A DNA stretch of 64,000 bases from Noviherbaspirillum aerium (GCF_008929045.1 NZ_VFAH01000003.1:186001-250000), one strand, 5' to 3'. Positions 1 to 11,017 are shown, numbered from the stretch's first letter. Made by a program: numbers and translations. The notes: generated by a model from the letters alone, not told the origin.

Positions 1-447
1 CGAATACATGCGCAAGTGCTCGATCGCGACACTGCCCAGCAGCATCAGGACAAAGCCGACCGCACGCACCCACACTTCATGATGATGCTCGGGCTCGGGC
101 TCGATCTGGAGAAGAAAACGCTGCGACAGCCGGCGATAGCCCTTCCAGACCGAGCGCAGCAGGAACACGCAGCACCACCATGCCGAGATGCCGAATATGA
201 AAAGCATCAGGTCCGCCAGCCAGGCGCCGATGCGTCCGCCCCAGTTGCTGAGGTGCGAAACGACGTTGGCTTGCGACCAACCGGGATCGGTTTTCGAATA
301 TGTCAGAAAGATAATGATCAGGTAGACGGTGACGACGGTCAGCAGGAACCAGCGCGCTTCGGACAGCAGCCGCACCAGCCGGTTGGGCATGGGATTGGTT
401 TCCGTCGGTTTGGTGTTGCGGGTATAGGCTTGGCTTGTTCGGGTCAT
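1..447 (-). CDS. ftsK: DNA translocase FtsK, N-terminal membrane part (partial)
   Basis: Reading the complement from ATG at 447 gives an open frame that runs off the window start, so only about 149 N-terminal residues are visible. They begin MTRTSQAYTRN and contain hydrophobic stretches near residues 34-52 and 78-100 and another close to the window edge, as in the four-helix FtsK membrane domain. The 'TYSKTDPGWS' segment between helices 1 and 2 is typical of FtsK (family knowledge). FtsK anchors at the division septum and pumps chromosome termini apart; its motor and gamma domains lie outside the window. It is divergent from trxB, a neighbourhood I recall from other Burkholderiales. The start could instead be the internal Met near residue 20. 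Confidence 0.85.
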   Translation of the reverse strand, partial: MTRTSQAYTRNTKPTETNPMPNRLVRLLSEARWFLLTVVTVYLIIIFLTYSKTDPGWSQANVVSHLSNWGGRIGAWLADLMLFIFGISAWWCCVFLLRSVWKGYRRLSQRFLLQIEPEPEHHHEVWVRAVGFVLMLLGSVAIEHLRMYS

Positions 448-574
448 AACACGGGACAATTCTGGAATGCCGTCTGGGCGGGGAGGCGCGGAATCGGGCG
501 ACGCTCGGACCCGCAAGGCAGGTTCGTCTATAATCTTAACCAGTTTTTCGGGTGCAATACTGATACGCCATTGA

Positions 575-1669
<1,095 letters not shown>

Positions 1670-1780
1670 TTCCGTGGCACGCTCGGGCGTGCCGGACGTT
1701 GGCATCAAGCTGCAGAATCCGTGTCCGTCGGATGCCTTTTACGCTTTACACCGATGAACACGGACAAGGATATACCCATC

Positions 1781-2419
1781 ATGGCTGGCCCCATCAAGGA
1801 TTTCGCGGCGCTGAAAACGCTGCGCACACAAATCAAGGCCCAGGAAGAAGCCCGCAAGGCGGCGGAAGAAGAGCGCCTGCGCCGGGAGAAGGAAAGCCGC
1901 CGCGATGCCGATCTGTTCCGGCGCGCCATCGGTGACGTTGCTCCCCTCCCCCGCTCGGACAAAGCCGAGCTTGCCCCGCCGCGGCCCTTGCCGATCGCCA
2001 ACCAGCATCTCGCCGACGAACAGGCGGCGCTGGAAGAATCCTGGTCGGATGAATTCAATGTGGATACCCTGCTCGACACCGACGAAGCCCTCAGCTACGC
2101 GCGCAGCAACATAGGGCGCGATACCTTGAGCAAGCTGCGCCGCGGCCACTGGGTGATCCAGGCACAGCTCGACCTGCACGGCATGCGCCGCGAGGAAGCC
2201 CGGGAAGCGCTGGCGGAATTCCTGCGCCAGGCCGTCAAGCGCGGCACGCGCTGCGTGCGCATCATCCATGGCAAGGGCCTCGGTTCGGTGAACCGGGAAC
2301 CGGTGCTGAAGAATAAGGTACGCAACTGGCTGATCCAAAAGGAGGAAGTGATCGCCTTTTGCCAGGCGCGCGCCGCCGACGGCGGCGCCGGCGCCCTGGT
2401 GGTGCTGCTCAAGGCATGA
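1781..2419 (+). CDS. Smr-domain protein (MutS2/SmrA-like)
   Basis: The product has 212 residues. Residues 8-50 are a highly charged Glu/Arg/Lys-rich helix, probably coiled coil. The C-terminal half is an Smr domain with the signature LDLHGM around residues 140-145 and HGKG at 163-166. In other proteins Smr domains carry DNA or RNA endonuclease activity (family knowledge); the cellular role of these stand-alone proteins is not settled. ATG 1781 is preferred because AAGGA sits ten bases upstream; in-frame ATGs at 1721 and 1754 lack that. It follows trxB by about 110 bp on the same strand and may be cotranscribed. Confidence 0.88.
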   Translation: MAGPIKDFAALKTLRTQIKAQEEARKAAEEERLRREKESRRDADLFRRAIGDVAPLPRSDKAELAPPRPLPIANQHLADEQAALEESWSDEFNVDTLLDTDEALSYARSNIGRDTLSKLRRGHWVIQAQLDLHGMRREEAREALAEFLRQAVKRGTRCVRIIHGKGLGSVNREPVLKNKVRNWLIQKEEVIAFCQARAADGGAGALVVLLKA

Positions 2420-2681
2420 CGCCTGGCTTGCACCGATTCCATTCGGTCACATGAAACCGCGTCTTTTCCGGCTGGCTGCCTTGCGCTCGCCATTCAATAT
2501 TCCGAGAGCAGTTTCCACCTGAGCTGCCCTACCTTGCCGGGCAGAAAACCATCGATCTCATTTGGGAGTGCAATGACTTGAGATCGGCATGACTGCAGCC
2601 GGCAGCGTATCCGCTTTTTCCTGTTTGCATTCCCCCGCCGCGCCATTATCATGCCGACACCTCTTATTTCGGATTGCGCGC

Positions 2682-3284
2682 ATGTCACTGATCAAGGCAC
2701 TTGAAATCATCGCCATCCTGGTAGGCGCGTTTTCCGGCTTCATTGAAGCACGCAGGAAGCGCATGGATGTGGTGGGAATCTTCACCATTGCCTTCATCAC
2801 CGCGTTTGGCGGAGGCACCCTGCGCGACATCCTGCTCGACAAGCGGCCGCTGTTCTGGGTGACCCACCAGGAGTACGCGGTTCTGATTTTCGTGCTCGCC
2901 TTGATTTCGGCACCGGCGATACGGACCCTGCGCCGGGTCATCTCCGAGCGTCTTATCATCATCGCCGACGCACTTGGCCTCGGCCTGTTCTCGATAGTCG
3001 GAGTATCGGAGGCACTGGCGGCCGGCATGCCGCTCTTCATTGCATCCATGATGGGAGTCATCACGGGCATATTCGGCGGAATTCTGCGCGACATCGTCTG
3101 CAATGAAGTGCCGATGGTGCTGCGGGACGGCAGGCCTTATGCCATCTGTTCGTTTGCGGGTTGCTGGATGTACCTGCTGATGCAAAAGGTGGGCATTCCG
3201 CCGGATTTTGCACTGTGGACCAGCGCCATGTCGATTTCACTCGCGCGTATTCTTACCTGGCACAGGGGTGTGCGGCTGGACTGA
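2682..3284 (+). CDS. TRIC-type cation channel family membrane protein (UPF0126)
   Basis: The 200-residue product is almost entirely hydrophobic, with about seven membrane helices. It has the two-fold internal repeat of this family: 'AFGGGTLRDILLDKRPLFW' in the first half and 'GIFGGILRDIVCNEVPMVL' in the second, each a GGG/GGI-x-LRD motif. Family members form trimeric intracellular cation channel-like proteins; the bacterial substrate here cannot be told. The start MSLIKALEI at 2682 is the usual position, although the frame is open to 2589. A weak hairpin (GCTCCTG/CAGGAGC) about 60 bp downstream may end transcription. Confidence 0.85.
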   Translation: MSLIKALEIIAILVGAFSGFIEARRKRMDVVGIFTIAFITAFGGGTLRDILLDKRPLFWVTHQEYAVLIFVLALISAPAIRTLRRVISERLIIIADALGLGLFSIVGVSEALAAGMPLFIASMMGVITGIFGGILRDIVCNEVPMVLRDGRPYAICSFAGCWMYLLMQKVGIPPDFALWTSAMSISLARILTWHRGVRLD

Positions 3285-3470
3285 TCCGCCGCAGCGAGGG
3301 GAATAGCTCGACCCGGGAATTTTTTGTCAATGCCCGCCTGCTCCTGTCAAACAGCAGGAGCGGCAAGCACTGCGTAAAAAATCGACGAGGCCTATGCGGT
3401 GTTTGATAAGCTGCCGTGTGGCCCGGAATGCCGACCCGCTCGCGACGCTTATCCAACACGGCTTGATACC

Positions 3471-4184
<714 letters not shown>

Positions 4185-4292
4185 ATGGAAGCAAATCTTG
4201 CAACACATCATGCGCTAGCACTACATGAGCCGACTTCCAAAGTGCTTGATGAAAAGCTGCCGCCGGTGGACGAAATATTGAAATTCTCATAG
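4185..4292 (+). CDS. Possible 35-residue leader ORF coupled to the next gene
   Basis: ATG 4185 opens a 35-codon frame (MEANLATHHALALHEPTSKV...) that ends in TAG at 4290-4292. The last base of this stop is the first base of the GTG start of the FemAB-like gene, a geometry typical of translational coupling. The peptide is not hydrophobic, has no recognisable domain and no strong Shine-Dalgarno sequence. It could be a leader peptide, a real small protein, or chance. Confidence 0.35.
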   Translation: MEANLATHHALALHEPTSKVLDEKLPPVDEILKFS

Positions 4293-5428
4293 TGAATTAT
4301 CGCACGCAAATTGTTTCTTCTCTCTCGGAAATAGGACGAGACGCCTGGGATGATCTGGTGAAAAGCCAGGAAGATTCCAATCCCTTTCTCTCCTTCGCTT
4401 TTCTTGACGCCTTGCATGAATCAGGCTCGGCTTCGGCAAAATCCGGATGGCAGCCGCAATTCCTTCTGCTGCAGTCTGAACACCGGCTTGAAGCGGCAAT
4501 GCCGCTCTATGTGAAAGCCCATTCGTACGGGGAATATGTATTCGACTGGGCATGGGTGGATGCTTACCGCCGCAACGGCCTGGCCTATTATCCGAAACTG
4601 CTGTCGGCCATTCCGTTTACACCCGTATCCGGCAACCGGCTTCTGGCGCGCTCCGCTGAAGCCGGCGCCGCGCTGGTGCAGGCGCTGCTTGAAGTGCAGC
4701 AGACGAATGAATTCTCTTCCACCCATATCCTGTTCCCGCCCGAACAGCAGGCACATGTCCTGCAGGAGGCAGGCTTCATGCTGCGTTCCGGCGTACAGTT
4801 CCACTGGCTGAACCAGGGATACCGCGACTTTGAAGAGTTCCTGTCGACGCTGGACCGCAAGAAGCGCAAGAATATCCGCGCCGAACGCCGCAAGGTCGAG
4901 GAAGCCGGAGTGCGCTTTCGCCAGATTCGAGGCCTGGATGCAAGTGAAGCTGACTGGCGATTCTTCAAACGCTGCTACGACCATACCTATGCGGAGCATT
5001 ATTCGACTCCTTATCTGAATCTCGACTTTTTCCGCCGCATCGGCGCCGACATGCCGCGCAACATCTTGCTGGTACAGGCTGAACGCGATGGCAGGCCGAT
5101 CGCCTCGTCCCTGCTGATCCATGACGACAAGACGCTTTACGGCCGTTACTGGGGATGCATCGAGCATCTGCCCTGCCTGCACTTCGAAACCGCGTACTAC
5201 CAGCCGCTCGAGTTCTGCATCGCCAACCGGATCGAATGCTTTGAAGGAGGCGCTCAGGGGGAGCACAAGATGGCGCGCGGATTCCTTCCTCAGAAAACCT
5301 GGTCCGCGCACTGGCTCGCGCATCCGGCCTTCGCGGATGCGATCGAGCGCTTCCTGGCCCAGGAGGCGGACGGCATCGATGCCTATATCGACGAGTTGAA
5401 CGAACATAATCCGTTCAGGCGGTCATAG
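4292..5428 (+). CDS. FemAB-like / GNAT-fold acyltransferase family protein (DUF482)
   Basis: The product has 378 residues, the usual size of the FemAB-like 'GNAT family' proteins often labelled peptidogalycan biosynthesis proteins. Visible family features are 'NPFLSFAFLDALHESGSA' near the N-terminus, the basic 'LDRKKRKNIRAERRKV' segment, 'RPIASSLLIHDDKTLYGRYWG' and 'FEGGAQGEHKMARGFLP'. These proteins pair two GNAT folds; the substrate is not established. The start is GTG at 4292; the frame is closed upstream by TGA at 4250, with no other good start between. It directly follows a short ORF. The Ser/Thr kinase gene starts 49 bp downstream. Confidence 0.85.
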   Translation: MNYRTQIVSSLSEIGRDAWDDLVKSQEDSNPFLSFAFLDALHESGSASAKSGWQPQFLLLQSEHRLEAAMPLYVKAHSYGEYVFDWAWVDAYRRNGLAYYPKLLSAIPFTPVSGNRLLARSAEAGAALVQALLEVQQTNEFSSTHILFPPEQQAHVLQEAGFMLRSGVQFHWLNQGYRDFEEFLSTLDRKKRKNIRAERRKVEEAGVRFRQIRGLDASEADWRFFKRCYDHTYAEHYSTPYLNLDFFRRIGADMPRNILLVQAERDGRPIASSLLIHDDKTLYGRYWGCIEHLPCLHFETAYYQPLEFCIANRIECFEGGAQGEHKMARGFLPQKTWSAHWLAHPAFADAIERFLAQEADGIDAYIDELNEHNPFRRS

Positions 5429-5477
5429 GCGCCTCCGCCCTTGCGCAAAACCGCACTTCACGGCATGCTTTCCCCTC

Positions 5478-6530
5478 ATGCCGACGCCCTCTTCCTCTGC
5501 CTTCGCACCGAGCCAGCCCGCCAACAGCCGCATCGGCCGGTTCAGCGTGATTCGCGAGCTCGGCCGCGGCACCGCCGGCTGCGTCTATCTTGCGCATGAT
5601 CCGGTCATCGACCGGGATGTGGCAATCAAGACCTTCAATCCACGCCTGAGCCTGTCGGAAAAGGCGCGCTTCGAGCAGCATTTCATCAACGAGGCGCGCG
5701 CTGCCGGGCGCCTGTCGCATCCGCATATCGTCACGATCTACGAAGCGTCCAGCGAAGCAGGAACGACTTACGTCGCGATGGAATACCTCGAAGGCAAGGA
5801 ATTGCATCGCGTGCTTGAACAGGGGCGCCGCTTCAGCGCCGATGACACTGCCGCCATTGCATGGAAAGTCGCCGCGGCCCTTCACCATGCGCATCAGCGC
5901 AGCGTGATACACCGCGACATCAAGCCGTCCAACATCTTTCTCGCCGACGACGACCAGCCGAAGCTGATCGACTTCGGCATCGCCAGGGCGCCGAACCGGA
6001 TTGCCGATCGCCTGGCATCACAGTACGAACCCTACACGATGGTGCGCGACAATGAGCTGCTGGGTACGCCGCAATACATGTCGCCGGAGCAGGCGGCGGG
6101 AAAGCCGGTGGACCATCGTACCGACATTTATTCGCTGGGCGCGGTGATGCATGAAATGCTGACCGGCCGGACGCCGTTCCATGCCGACCGCACAGACAGA
6201 CTGCTGCAGCAGATCATTCACAAGGCCGCTCCATCGCCACGCGACATCAATCCGCGCGTGCCGGAGAAGCTGGCCGACATCGTCTCGAAAGCAATGCACA
6301 AGCGCCCAGAGAAACGCTATCAGGATGCCGACCAGATGGCGGTGGATATCAAGCGTTATCTTCTGAAGGAAAAGCGCGCACGCCAACGCATGCGGGAGCC
6401 TCTCGCCTCCGTCGAGGCACCATCGGCAAACCGGGTTGGCACGAATATCTCCCGCATGAGCGGCAGGAGCATCGCCGCCGCTGCAGCGTGCATGACGGCG
6501 GCCGCGGCGGCCTTCCTGCTGCTGCGTTGA
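5478..6530 (+). CDS. Hanks-type serine/threonine protein kinase, C-terminally membrane anchored
   Basis: The 350-residue product has a complete kinase domain over roughly residues 20-285: glycine-rich loop GRGTAGCV (29-36), ATP-binding Lys51 in VAIK, catalytic HRDIKPSN (145-152, Asp147), DFG (165-167) and the activation-segment end GTPQYMSPEQ. The last 20 residues (AAAAACMTAAAAAFLLLR) form one hydrophobic helix, so the kinase probably faces the cytoplasm from the inner membrane without a large periplasmic sensor. It is convergent with the HDOD-GAF gene, with 7 bp between the stops. Its targets cannot be told from sequence. Confidence 0.93.
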   Translation: MPTPSSSAFAPSQPANSRIGRFSVIRELGRGTAGCVYLAHDPVIDRDVAIKTFNPRLSLSEKARFEQHFINEARAAGRLSHPHIVTIYEASSEAGTTYVAMEYLEGKELHRVLEQGRRFSADDTAAIAWKVAAALHHAHQRSVIHRDIKPSNIFLADDDQPKLIDFGIARAPNRIADRLASQYEPYTMVRDNELLGTPQYMSPEQAAGKPVDHRTDIYSLGAVMHEMLTGRTPFHADRTDRLLQQIIHKAAPSPRDINPRVPEKLADIVSKAMHKRPEKRYQDADQMAVDIKRYLLKEKRARQRMREPLASVEAPSANRVGTNISRMSGRSIAAAAACMTAAAAAFLLLR

Positions 6531-6537
6531 CCCCGCG

Positions 6538-8145
6538 TCATCTCTGCTGCAAGGCGGTAAGGATCTGCCCCTTGAGAGTCTTGATCAATGCCGTTTCATC
6601 GGTCGGCACGCCTTCGGGCGCGATCTGTTCGCGATCCGCATAGAACAGTCCGATCTGCTTCTTGTTCACCACCAGCGGCAGCACAATGAAACTGCGCGCA
6701 TCCGGCAGCAGGCGCCGGTGCCAGTCGGGAAGCAGATTGCGGATCTTCGGCGCGCTCGCATCCGAAATCATCAGGTCTGCGTCATTTTCCATGGCGAGAT
6801 GAAAAAGATCACGCGTCGATGCGCAGGGAAAAACAAAGCCGGCCTGGCGTTCCGCGTAGTTGTCGCCCATGGAGATCCGTGCCCGGAATTGGCCTGCCTG
6901 GGTATCCCGCAGGCAGATCGTCGCGAAACGGAAGCCCATGCTGCCGTACAGTGTCTCCAGTACGAGCAGCATCAGGTCATTGACCTTGCACCTGCCTGAA
7001 GCCATCATCTGCGTCACATCCTGGACGCCGGCCAGCAAGAGATCTCGCGCATTGAAAGGCTTGCCGCTGGCATGGCGCTGAACGGCCCGCAAGGAGGCAG
7101 CGTCGCCCGGCGCCGCCATCAACAGCTCGTCCGGCAGGCCGCCATCATCATCTTCTGCAGCGCCATCCATTTCCACCCCCACCGTGCCGGACTCTTCCTC
7201 GGACTGCATGGGCAGCTCCGCATTGCTGGCAAGCAGTCGTGTGTGTTCCGCGACGCTGGCGAACAACTGGATCAGCTTGGCATGATCGAGACCGAGGGCC
7301 TGACCGAATCGCGTGAGCACGGCCTTGCCGGCGGCCTCCTGCCCCGGATCATTCATTGCGGGAATCAGACGGGCCGAGGCGGAGCTGAACGCGGCCACCT
7401 GCTGCAGCCATTCCTGCCTGGCCTTGGCCGGCTTCAGCACGCCCGCCGGAGGAGATGCCAGCGCATGCACGATGGATTCAGGGATATTCCATTCACGCAG
7501 CACGGATTCGCCAAGCAGATCGAAGCTGCAGCCGAGCACCTGCATCGATGCCTGTGCCGGCGTGAATTTGCCGCTTTCCACCAGTTTCGCGATATCGCCG
7601 TAGAGCCGGTGATCGTGGGCAGCGACCAGCAGGCGGCCAATGTTCTTGAACAGCGATGCGATCGCCGCTTCCTCCGGATCCTTGTATTGACTGCGCTTGG
7701 CCATCTCGCGGCCGACAATGCTGGCGCACAAGGCATGATTGAGTTCGGTGCGGACATCCTTCGCATGCTTCGACGACATGCGGTCCACCAGCACCATGGC
7801 AAGCGCACTGGTCTTGACGACATCGAACCCGAGCAGGAAGATGGCCTTGGAGACCGTGGTGACGGTGGCGCCGGACGCTGTCCGGTAGGACACCGTGTTG
7901 GCGATCCTTAAGATCTTTTGGGTGAGAGCCGCGTCGGAAAGAATGAAGTGGGCAAGGTTCCGCACCGCCTCGTCATCCGACGATGTCATCTGCACAACCT
8001 TTGACACGGAGCTGCCTAGTGCCGGCAGATCCGCCTCGTCGCTGATTTTCTTCAGCAGACGGTCACGTGCCAGCAGCGCTGTGTCTTCCTGATTGCCGCC
8101 TGCGGCAAGGTCGGACCGGCCCTGGACCGTATTTTGGAAAACCAC
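6538..8145 (-). CDS. HDOD-domain signalling protein with C-terminal GAF-like domain
   Basis: The product has 535 residues. Residues about 30-235 match the HDOD fold ('LPALGSSVSKVVQMTSSDDEAV', 'LSDAALTQKILRIANT', 'ISKAIFLLGFDVVK'-type core), a degenerate HD domain used in bacterial signalling. Residues about 355-510 resemble a GAF domain ('NDLMLLVLETLYGSMGFRFATICL ... FIVLPLVVNKKQIGLFYADRE'). No catalytic HD pair is evident, so a regulatory or scaffold role is inferred. It lies tail to tail with a Ser/Thr kinase gene; a functional link is only a hypothesis. Confidence 0.87.
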   Translation of the reverse strand: MVFQNTVQGRSDLAAGGNQEDTALLARDRLLKKISDEADLPALGSSVSKVVQMTSSDDEAVRNLAHFILSDAALTQKILRIANTVSYRTASGATVTTVSKAIFLLGFDVVKTSALAMVLVDRMSSKHAKDVRTELNHALCASIVGREMAKRSQYKDPEEAAIASLFKNIGRLLVAAHDHRLYGDIAKLVESGKFTPAQASMQVLGCSFDLLGESVLREWNIPESIVHALASPPAGVLKPAKARQEWLQQVAAFSSASARLIPAMNDPGQEAAGKAVLTRFGQALGLDHAKLIQLFASVAEHTRLLASNAELPMQSEEESGTVGVEMDGAAEDDDGGLPDELLMAAPGDAASLRAVQRHASGKPFNARDLLLAGVQDVTQMMASGRCKVNDLMLLVLETLYGSMGFRFATICLRDTQAGQFRARISMGDNYAERQAGFVFPCASTRDLFHLAMENDADLMISDASAPKIRNLLPDWHRRLLPDARSFIVLPLVVNKKQIGLFYADREQIAPEGVPTDETALIKTLKGQILTALQQR

Positions 8146-8346
8146 TTGAGGCTCCTGAGTATGCGTACGCCGATAAACCTATGATGACCCATAGCCTTGG
8201 AAATGTCGATGCCGGGTTGCATGGCGGCACGATGGTTCTGCAATCGTTATCGGCGCAGTCGGGGCGAAGTTGAGAGTTGGCGCACAGGCTTCCGCGCATT
8301 GATCCGCGCAGTCATCCATCCTGTGCCGAGTCCGGCAAGCGCATGC

Positions 8347-9237
8347 TCACGCAGCCTGCTGCAAGCCGTGTTCGACCGCATCGAGAAACAGCCTTACCTT
8401 GGAGGCGAGATAGCGGTTGGGGAGATAGATGCCGTACAGCCATTTTTGCGGCATGGCTTGATAATCGGGAAGCACCCTGACCAGCCGCTTCGTCGAGAGA
8501 TCGTCTTCGATCATGAAGTCCGGAAGGAGCGCCACGCCCATCCGACGCAACGCGCATTGCCGTAGCCATTCGCTATTGCCGCAGCGCACCCGTGGACTGA
8601 CCTGGATTTCCCGCACCTGCCCGTTGCGCCTGAAGATCCACATGTCGCGCGGCGACATTGCGGTATCGAAAAGACAATCCAGATTCGACAGGTCGCCGAT
8701 ATCCCGCAGCTTGCGCCGCTTCAGATAGTCCGGGCTGCCGACGAGACTCCAGCCGACGCGGCACAAGCGTCTTGCATAGACGTTCATCGGGATATCGTCG
8801 ACAACTCGCAACGCGATATCGATCGACTCTTCGGCAAGGTCGAAAAACCGGTTGGACAGGATGAGGTCAAGCTCGATGTCGGGATATTTAGACATGAAGG
8901 ACTCGACGATGTCGCCCAGACGCGCATTGGCGAGATTGGGAGGCGCGGTCACGCGCAGCATGCCCTGCGGCGATTCGTGACGCCGCAGCACCTCCTGTTC
9001 GGCGGCAGCAATATCCGAGAGGATCGCCTTGCAGCGCTGGTGGAAAATGTGCCCTGCCTCGGTCAGGCTGATGCTGCGGGTGGTTCGATGCAGCAGGCGC
9101 GAATGAAGCTCTTCCTCGAGCGCGCTGATCTGCTTACTAACATGGGAGGTCGACACATCAAGCCGCGCCGCAGCGAGCGAAAAGCTCATGGTGTCGGCTA
9201 CCGCTGCGAATACGGCAAGGCGCTGGAGGTCGAACAT
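8347..9237 (-). CDS. LysR-family transcriptional regulator
   Basis: This 296-residue protein has the LysR layout: an N-terminal winged helix-turn-helix over residues 1-60 (FDLQRLAVFAAVADTMSF, then ARLDVSTSHVSKQISALE) and a C-terminal substrate-binding-protein-like effector domain. It is divergent from the EamA transporter gene, 94 bp between the starts, with an 11-bp inverted repeat between them. LysR proteins commonly control the divergent neighbour, so it probably regulates the exporter and itself. The effector is unknown. Confidence 0.93.
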   Translation of the reverse strand: MFDLQRLAVFAAVADTMSFSLAAARLDVSTSHVSKQISALEEELHSRLLHRTTRSISLTEAGHIFHQRCKAILSDIAAAEQEVLRRHESPQGMLRVTAPPNLANARLGDIVESFMSKYPDIELDLILSNRFFDLAEESIDIALRVVDDIPMNVYARRLCRVGWSLVGSPDYLKRRKLRDIGDLSNLDCLFDTAMSPRDMWIFRRNGQVREIQVSPRVRCGNSEWLRQCALRRMGVALLPDFMIEDDLSTKRLVRVLPDYQAMPQKWLYGIYLPNRYLASKVRLFLDAVEHGLQQAA

Positions 9238-9258
9238 TTTTTCCCAGTAAAAATAATC

Positions 9259-9295
9259 TGTTTCCAGATCCTACTTTAATCAATATCTGGAAACA
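9259..9295. promoter_or_regulatory. Probable LysR operator (inverted repeat)
   Basis: TGTTTCCAGAT at 9259-9269 and its exact complement ATCTGGAAACA at 9285-9295 are separated by 15 bp. This symmetric site lies in the 94-bp intergenic region between a LysR gene and its divergent target, where LysR tetramers normally bind. The two-arm arrangement is seen directly; the binding is inferred. Confidence 0.7.
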
Positions 9296-9331
9296 ATAGA
9301 ATGCAAGACCGCCTCTCTCAAATGCGCTTCC

Positions 9332-10213
9332 ATGAAGACTTTCGACATCTTCCTTGCTCTGCTGGTCGTTGTGATCTGGGGTTTCAATTTCGTCGTCATA
9401 AAGCTGGGCCTGCAAGGATTGCCGCCAATCCTGTTCACGGCGCTGCGCTTTCTCTTCGCGGCGCTGCCCCTGGTGCTCTTCATCAGACGGCCCGCCGTAT
9501 CCTGGCGGCTGCTCGCCAGCTATGCCGCCTTCCAGTTCGCCATCCAGTTCAGTCTGCTGTTCTGCGGCATGAAACTCGGTTTCCCGCCGGGTCTGGCTTC
9601 GCTGGTGATCCAGTTGCAGGCCTTCTTCACGATCGGCCTGGCGGTCACGGTGCTAGGTGAGCGTCCATTGAAAATGCAGCTGGCGGGCGCGGCGGTCGCC
9701 TTTTCCGGCATGGCGCTGGTGGCATCGCAACTGGATGCGCGCGCCACCGTGCTCGGCTTTTTTCTGGTGATCGCGGCCGCCTTTTCCTGGGGCATCGGCA
9801 ACATCTTCACCAAGCGCATGGGCAAGGTCGATGCGCTTGCCCTGGTCGCCTGGGGATCCTTGCTGGCCGCGCCGCCGCTGCTGGGCGTATCGCTGCTGGT
9901 CGAGGGGCCGGCGGCCATGGCGGCGGCCGTCGCTCAGCTGAACTGGCTGTCAGCCGGAGCGGTCTTGTACCAGGCCTATCCGACCACGGTTCTGGGTTTC
10001 GGCATCTGGTCGGTATTGATGCGCAGGTATCCAACTGCCACCATCGCGCCCTTCACCCTGCTGGTGCCCGTGATCGGCATGTTCAGTGCGGCGCTGGTGC
10101 TGGGTGAAGCACTGCAGTGGTGGAAAATTCTTGCCGGCGCATTGGTGATCTGCGGGCTCGCGCTGAACCAGTTCGGTCATCGTTTCGCGGCGAGGCTGGG
10201 CTTCGCAAAATAA
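9332..10213 (+). CDS. EamA/DMT-superfamily exporter
   Basis: The 293-residue product has ten hydrophobic helices in two EamA repeats. The first begins 'IFLALLVVVIWGFNFVVIKLG' and the second 'GFFLVIAAAFSWGIGNIFTKRM'; this WG-N-x-V/I-K pattern is typical of the drug/metabolite transporter superfamily. It resembles the O-acetylserine/cysteine exporter group (inference from N-terminal similarity). It sits in the inner membrane. Expression is probably governed by the divergent LysR protein. A strong hairpin terminator directly overlaps the end. Confidence 0.92.
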   Translation: MKTFDIFLALLVVVIWGFNFVVIKLGLQGLPPILFTALRFLFAALPLVLFIRRPAVSWRLLASYAAFQFAIQFSLLFCGMKLGFPPGLASLVIQLQAFFTIGLAVTVLGERPLKMQLAGAAVAFSGMALVASQLDARATVLGFFLVIAAAFSWGIGNIFTKRMGKVDALALVAWGSLLAAPPLLGVSLLVEGPAAMAAAVAQLNWLSAGAVLYQAYPTTVLGFGIWSVLMRRYPTATIAPFTLLVPVIGMFSAALVLGEALQWWKILAGALVICGLALNQFGHRFAARLGFAK

Positions 10214-10239
10214 AAAAGCGCACCTGCGGGTGCGCTTTT
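10213..10239. terminator. Bidirectional intrinsic terminator
   Basis: GCGCACC-TGCG-GGTGCGC hairpin with an A-run before and TTTT after, located between the convergent EamA and ppa genes. It can serve both strands. Confidence 0.85.
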
Positions 10240-10273
10240 GCCAGAACGAATCTGATTTGCCAGACCGGGGCGA

Positions 10274-10816
10274 TTACTCGTCTTTCTGGAGCTTTTCGTA
10301 AGCCGCGGCGGAACTCAGGATTTCCTTCCTGGCTTCTTCCGGACCATACCAGCCGTCGACCTTGACCCACTTGCCCTTTTCCAGATCCTTGTAGTGCTCG
10401 AAGAAATGCTGGATCTGCTGCAGGCGCAGGTCATTGATGTCTTCCGGCTTCTGCCAGTGCGTATAGATGGGAAGCACCTTGTCGACCGGAACGGCGAGAA
10501 CCTTGGCATCGCCGCCGCCTTCGTCTTCCATCTTCAGCACGCCGACCGGACGGCAGCGTACGACAACGCCGGGAATCAGCGGGAAAGGCGTGACGACCAG
10601 AACATCGACCGGATCGCCGTCATCGGAAATGGTCTGCGGAATGTAACCGTAGTTGCAGGGATAATGCATCGCCGTGCCCATGAAACGGTCGACGAAAATG
10701 GCGCCGGTTTCCTTGTCCACTTCGTACTTGATCGGATCGGCGTTCATGGGGATTTCGATGACGACATTGAAGTCGTCCGGCAGACTGCGGCCGGCAGGCA
10801 CTTGCTTCAGGCTCAT
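10274..10816 (-). CDS. ppa: Inorganic pyrophosphatase
   Basis: This 180-residue family I pyrophosphatase hydrolyses diphosphate to phosphate and pulls biosynthetic reactions forward in the cytoplasm. It contains the signature [10 protein letters not shown] with the metal-binding aspartates, 'GAIFVDRFM' and the '[12 protein letters not shown]' active-site strand, plus the late '[31 protein letters not shown]' segment (read here in two parts). Length matches bacterial Ppa. It is a single gene, convergent with the EamA gene through a shared terminator. Confidence 0.97.
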   Translation of the reverse strand: MSLKQVPAGRSLPDDFNVVIEIPMNADPIKYEVDKETGAIFVDRFMGTAMHYPCNYGYIPQTISDDGDPVDVLVVTPFPLIPGVVVRCRPVGVLKMEDEGGGDAKVLAVPVDKVLPIYTHWQKPEDINDLRLQQIQHFFEHYKDLEKGKWVKVDGWYGPEEARKEILSSAAAYEKLQKDE

Positions 10817-11017
10817 GTTGCACTCTCAAAAGGTAAAAAAATCCGGAATCCGCGAATTATAGCGATATTCATCGCCTGCCTGCGGATGGCGACAGGGAGT
10901 TCCTGTGCAGCATCAAATGGCGGCAAGCATACCTGCCCTGGCTTACACCGGGCTGAACAGGGAATCGGAGCTTTGGTGTTCGTTATCTGGGGCCATCCCA
11001 TGAGACGGCCAGCGAAT

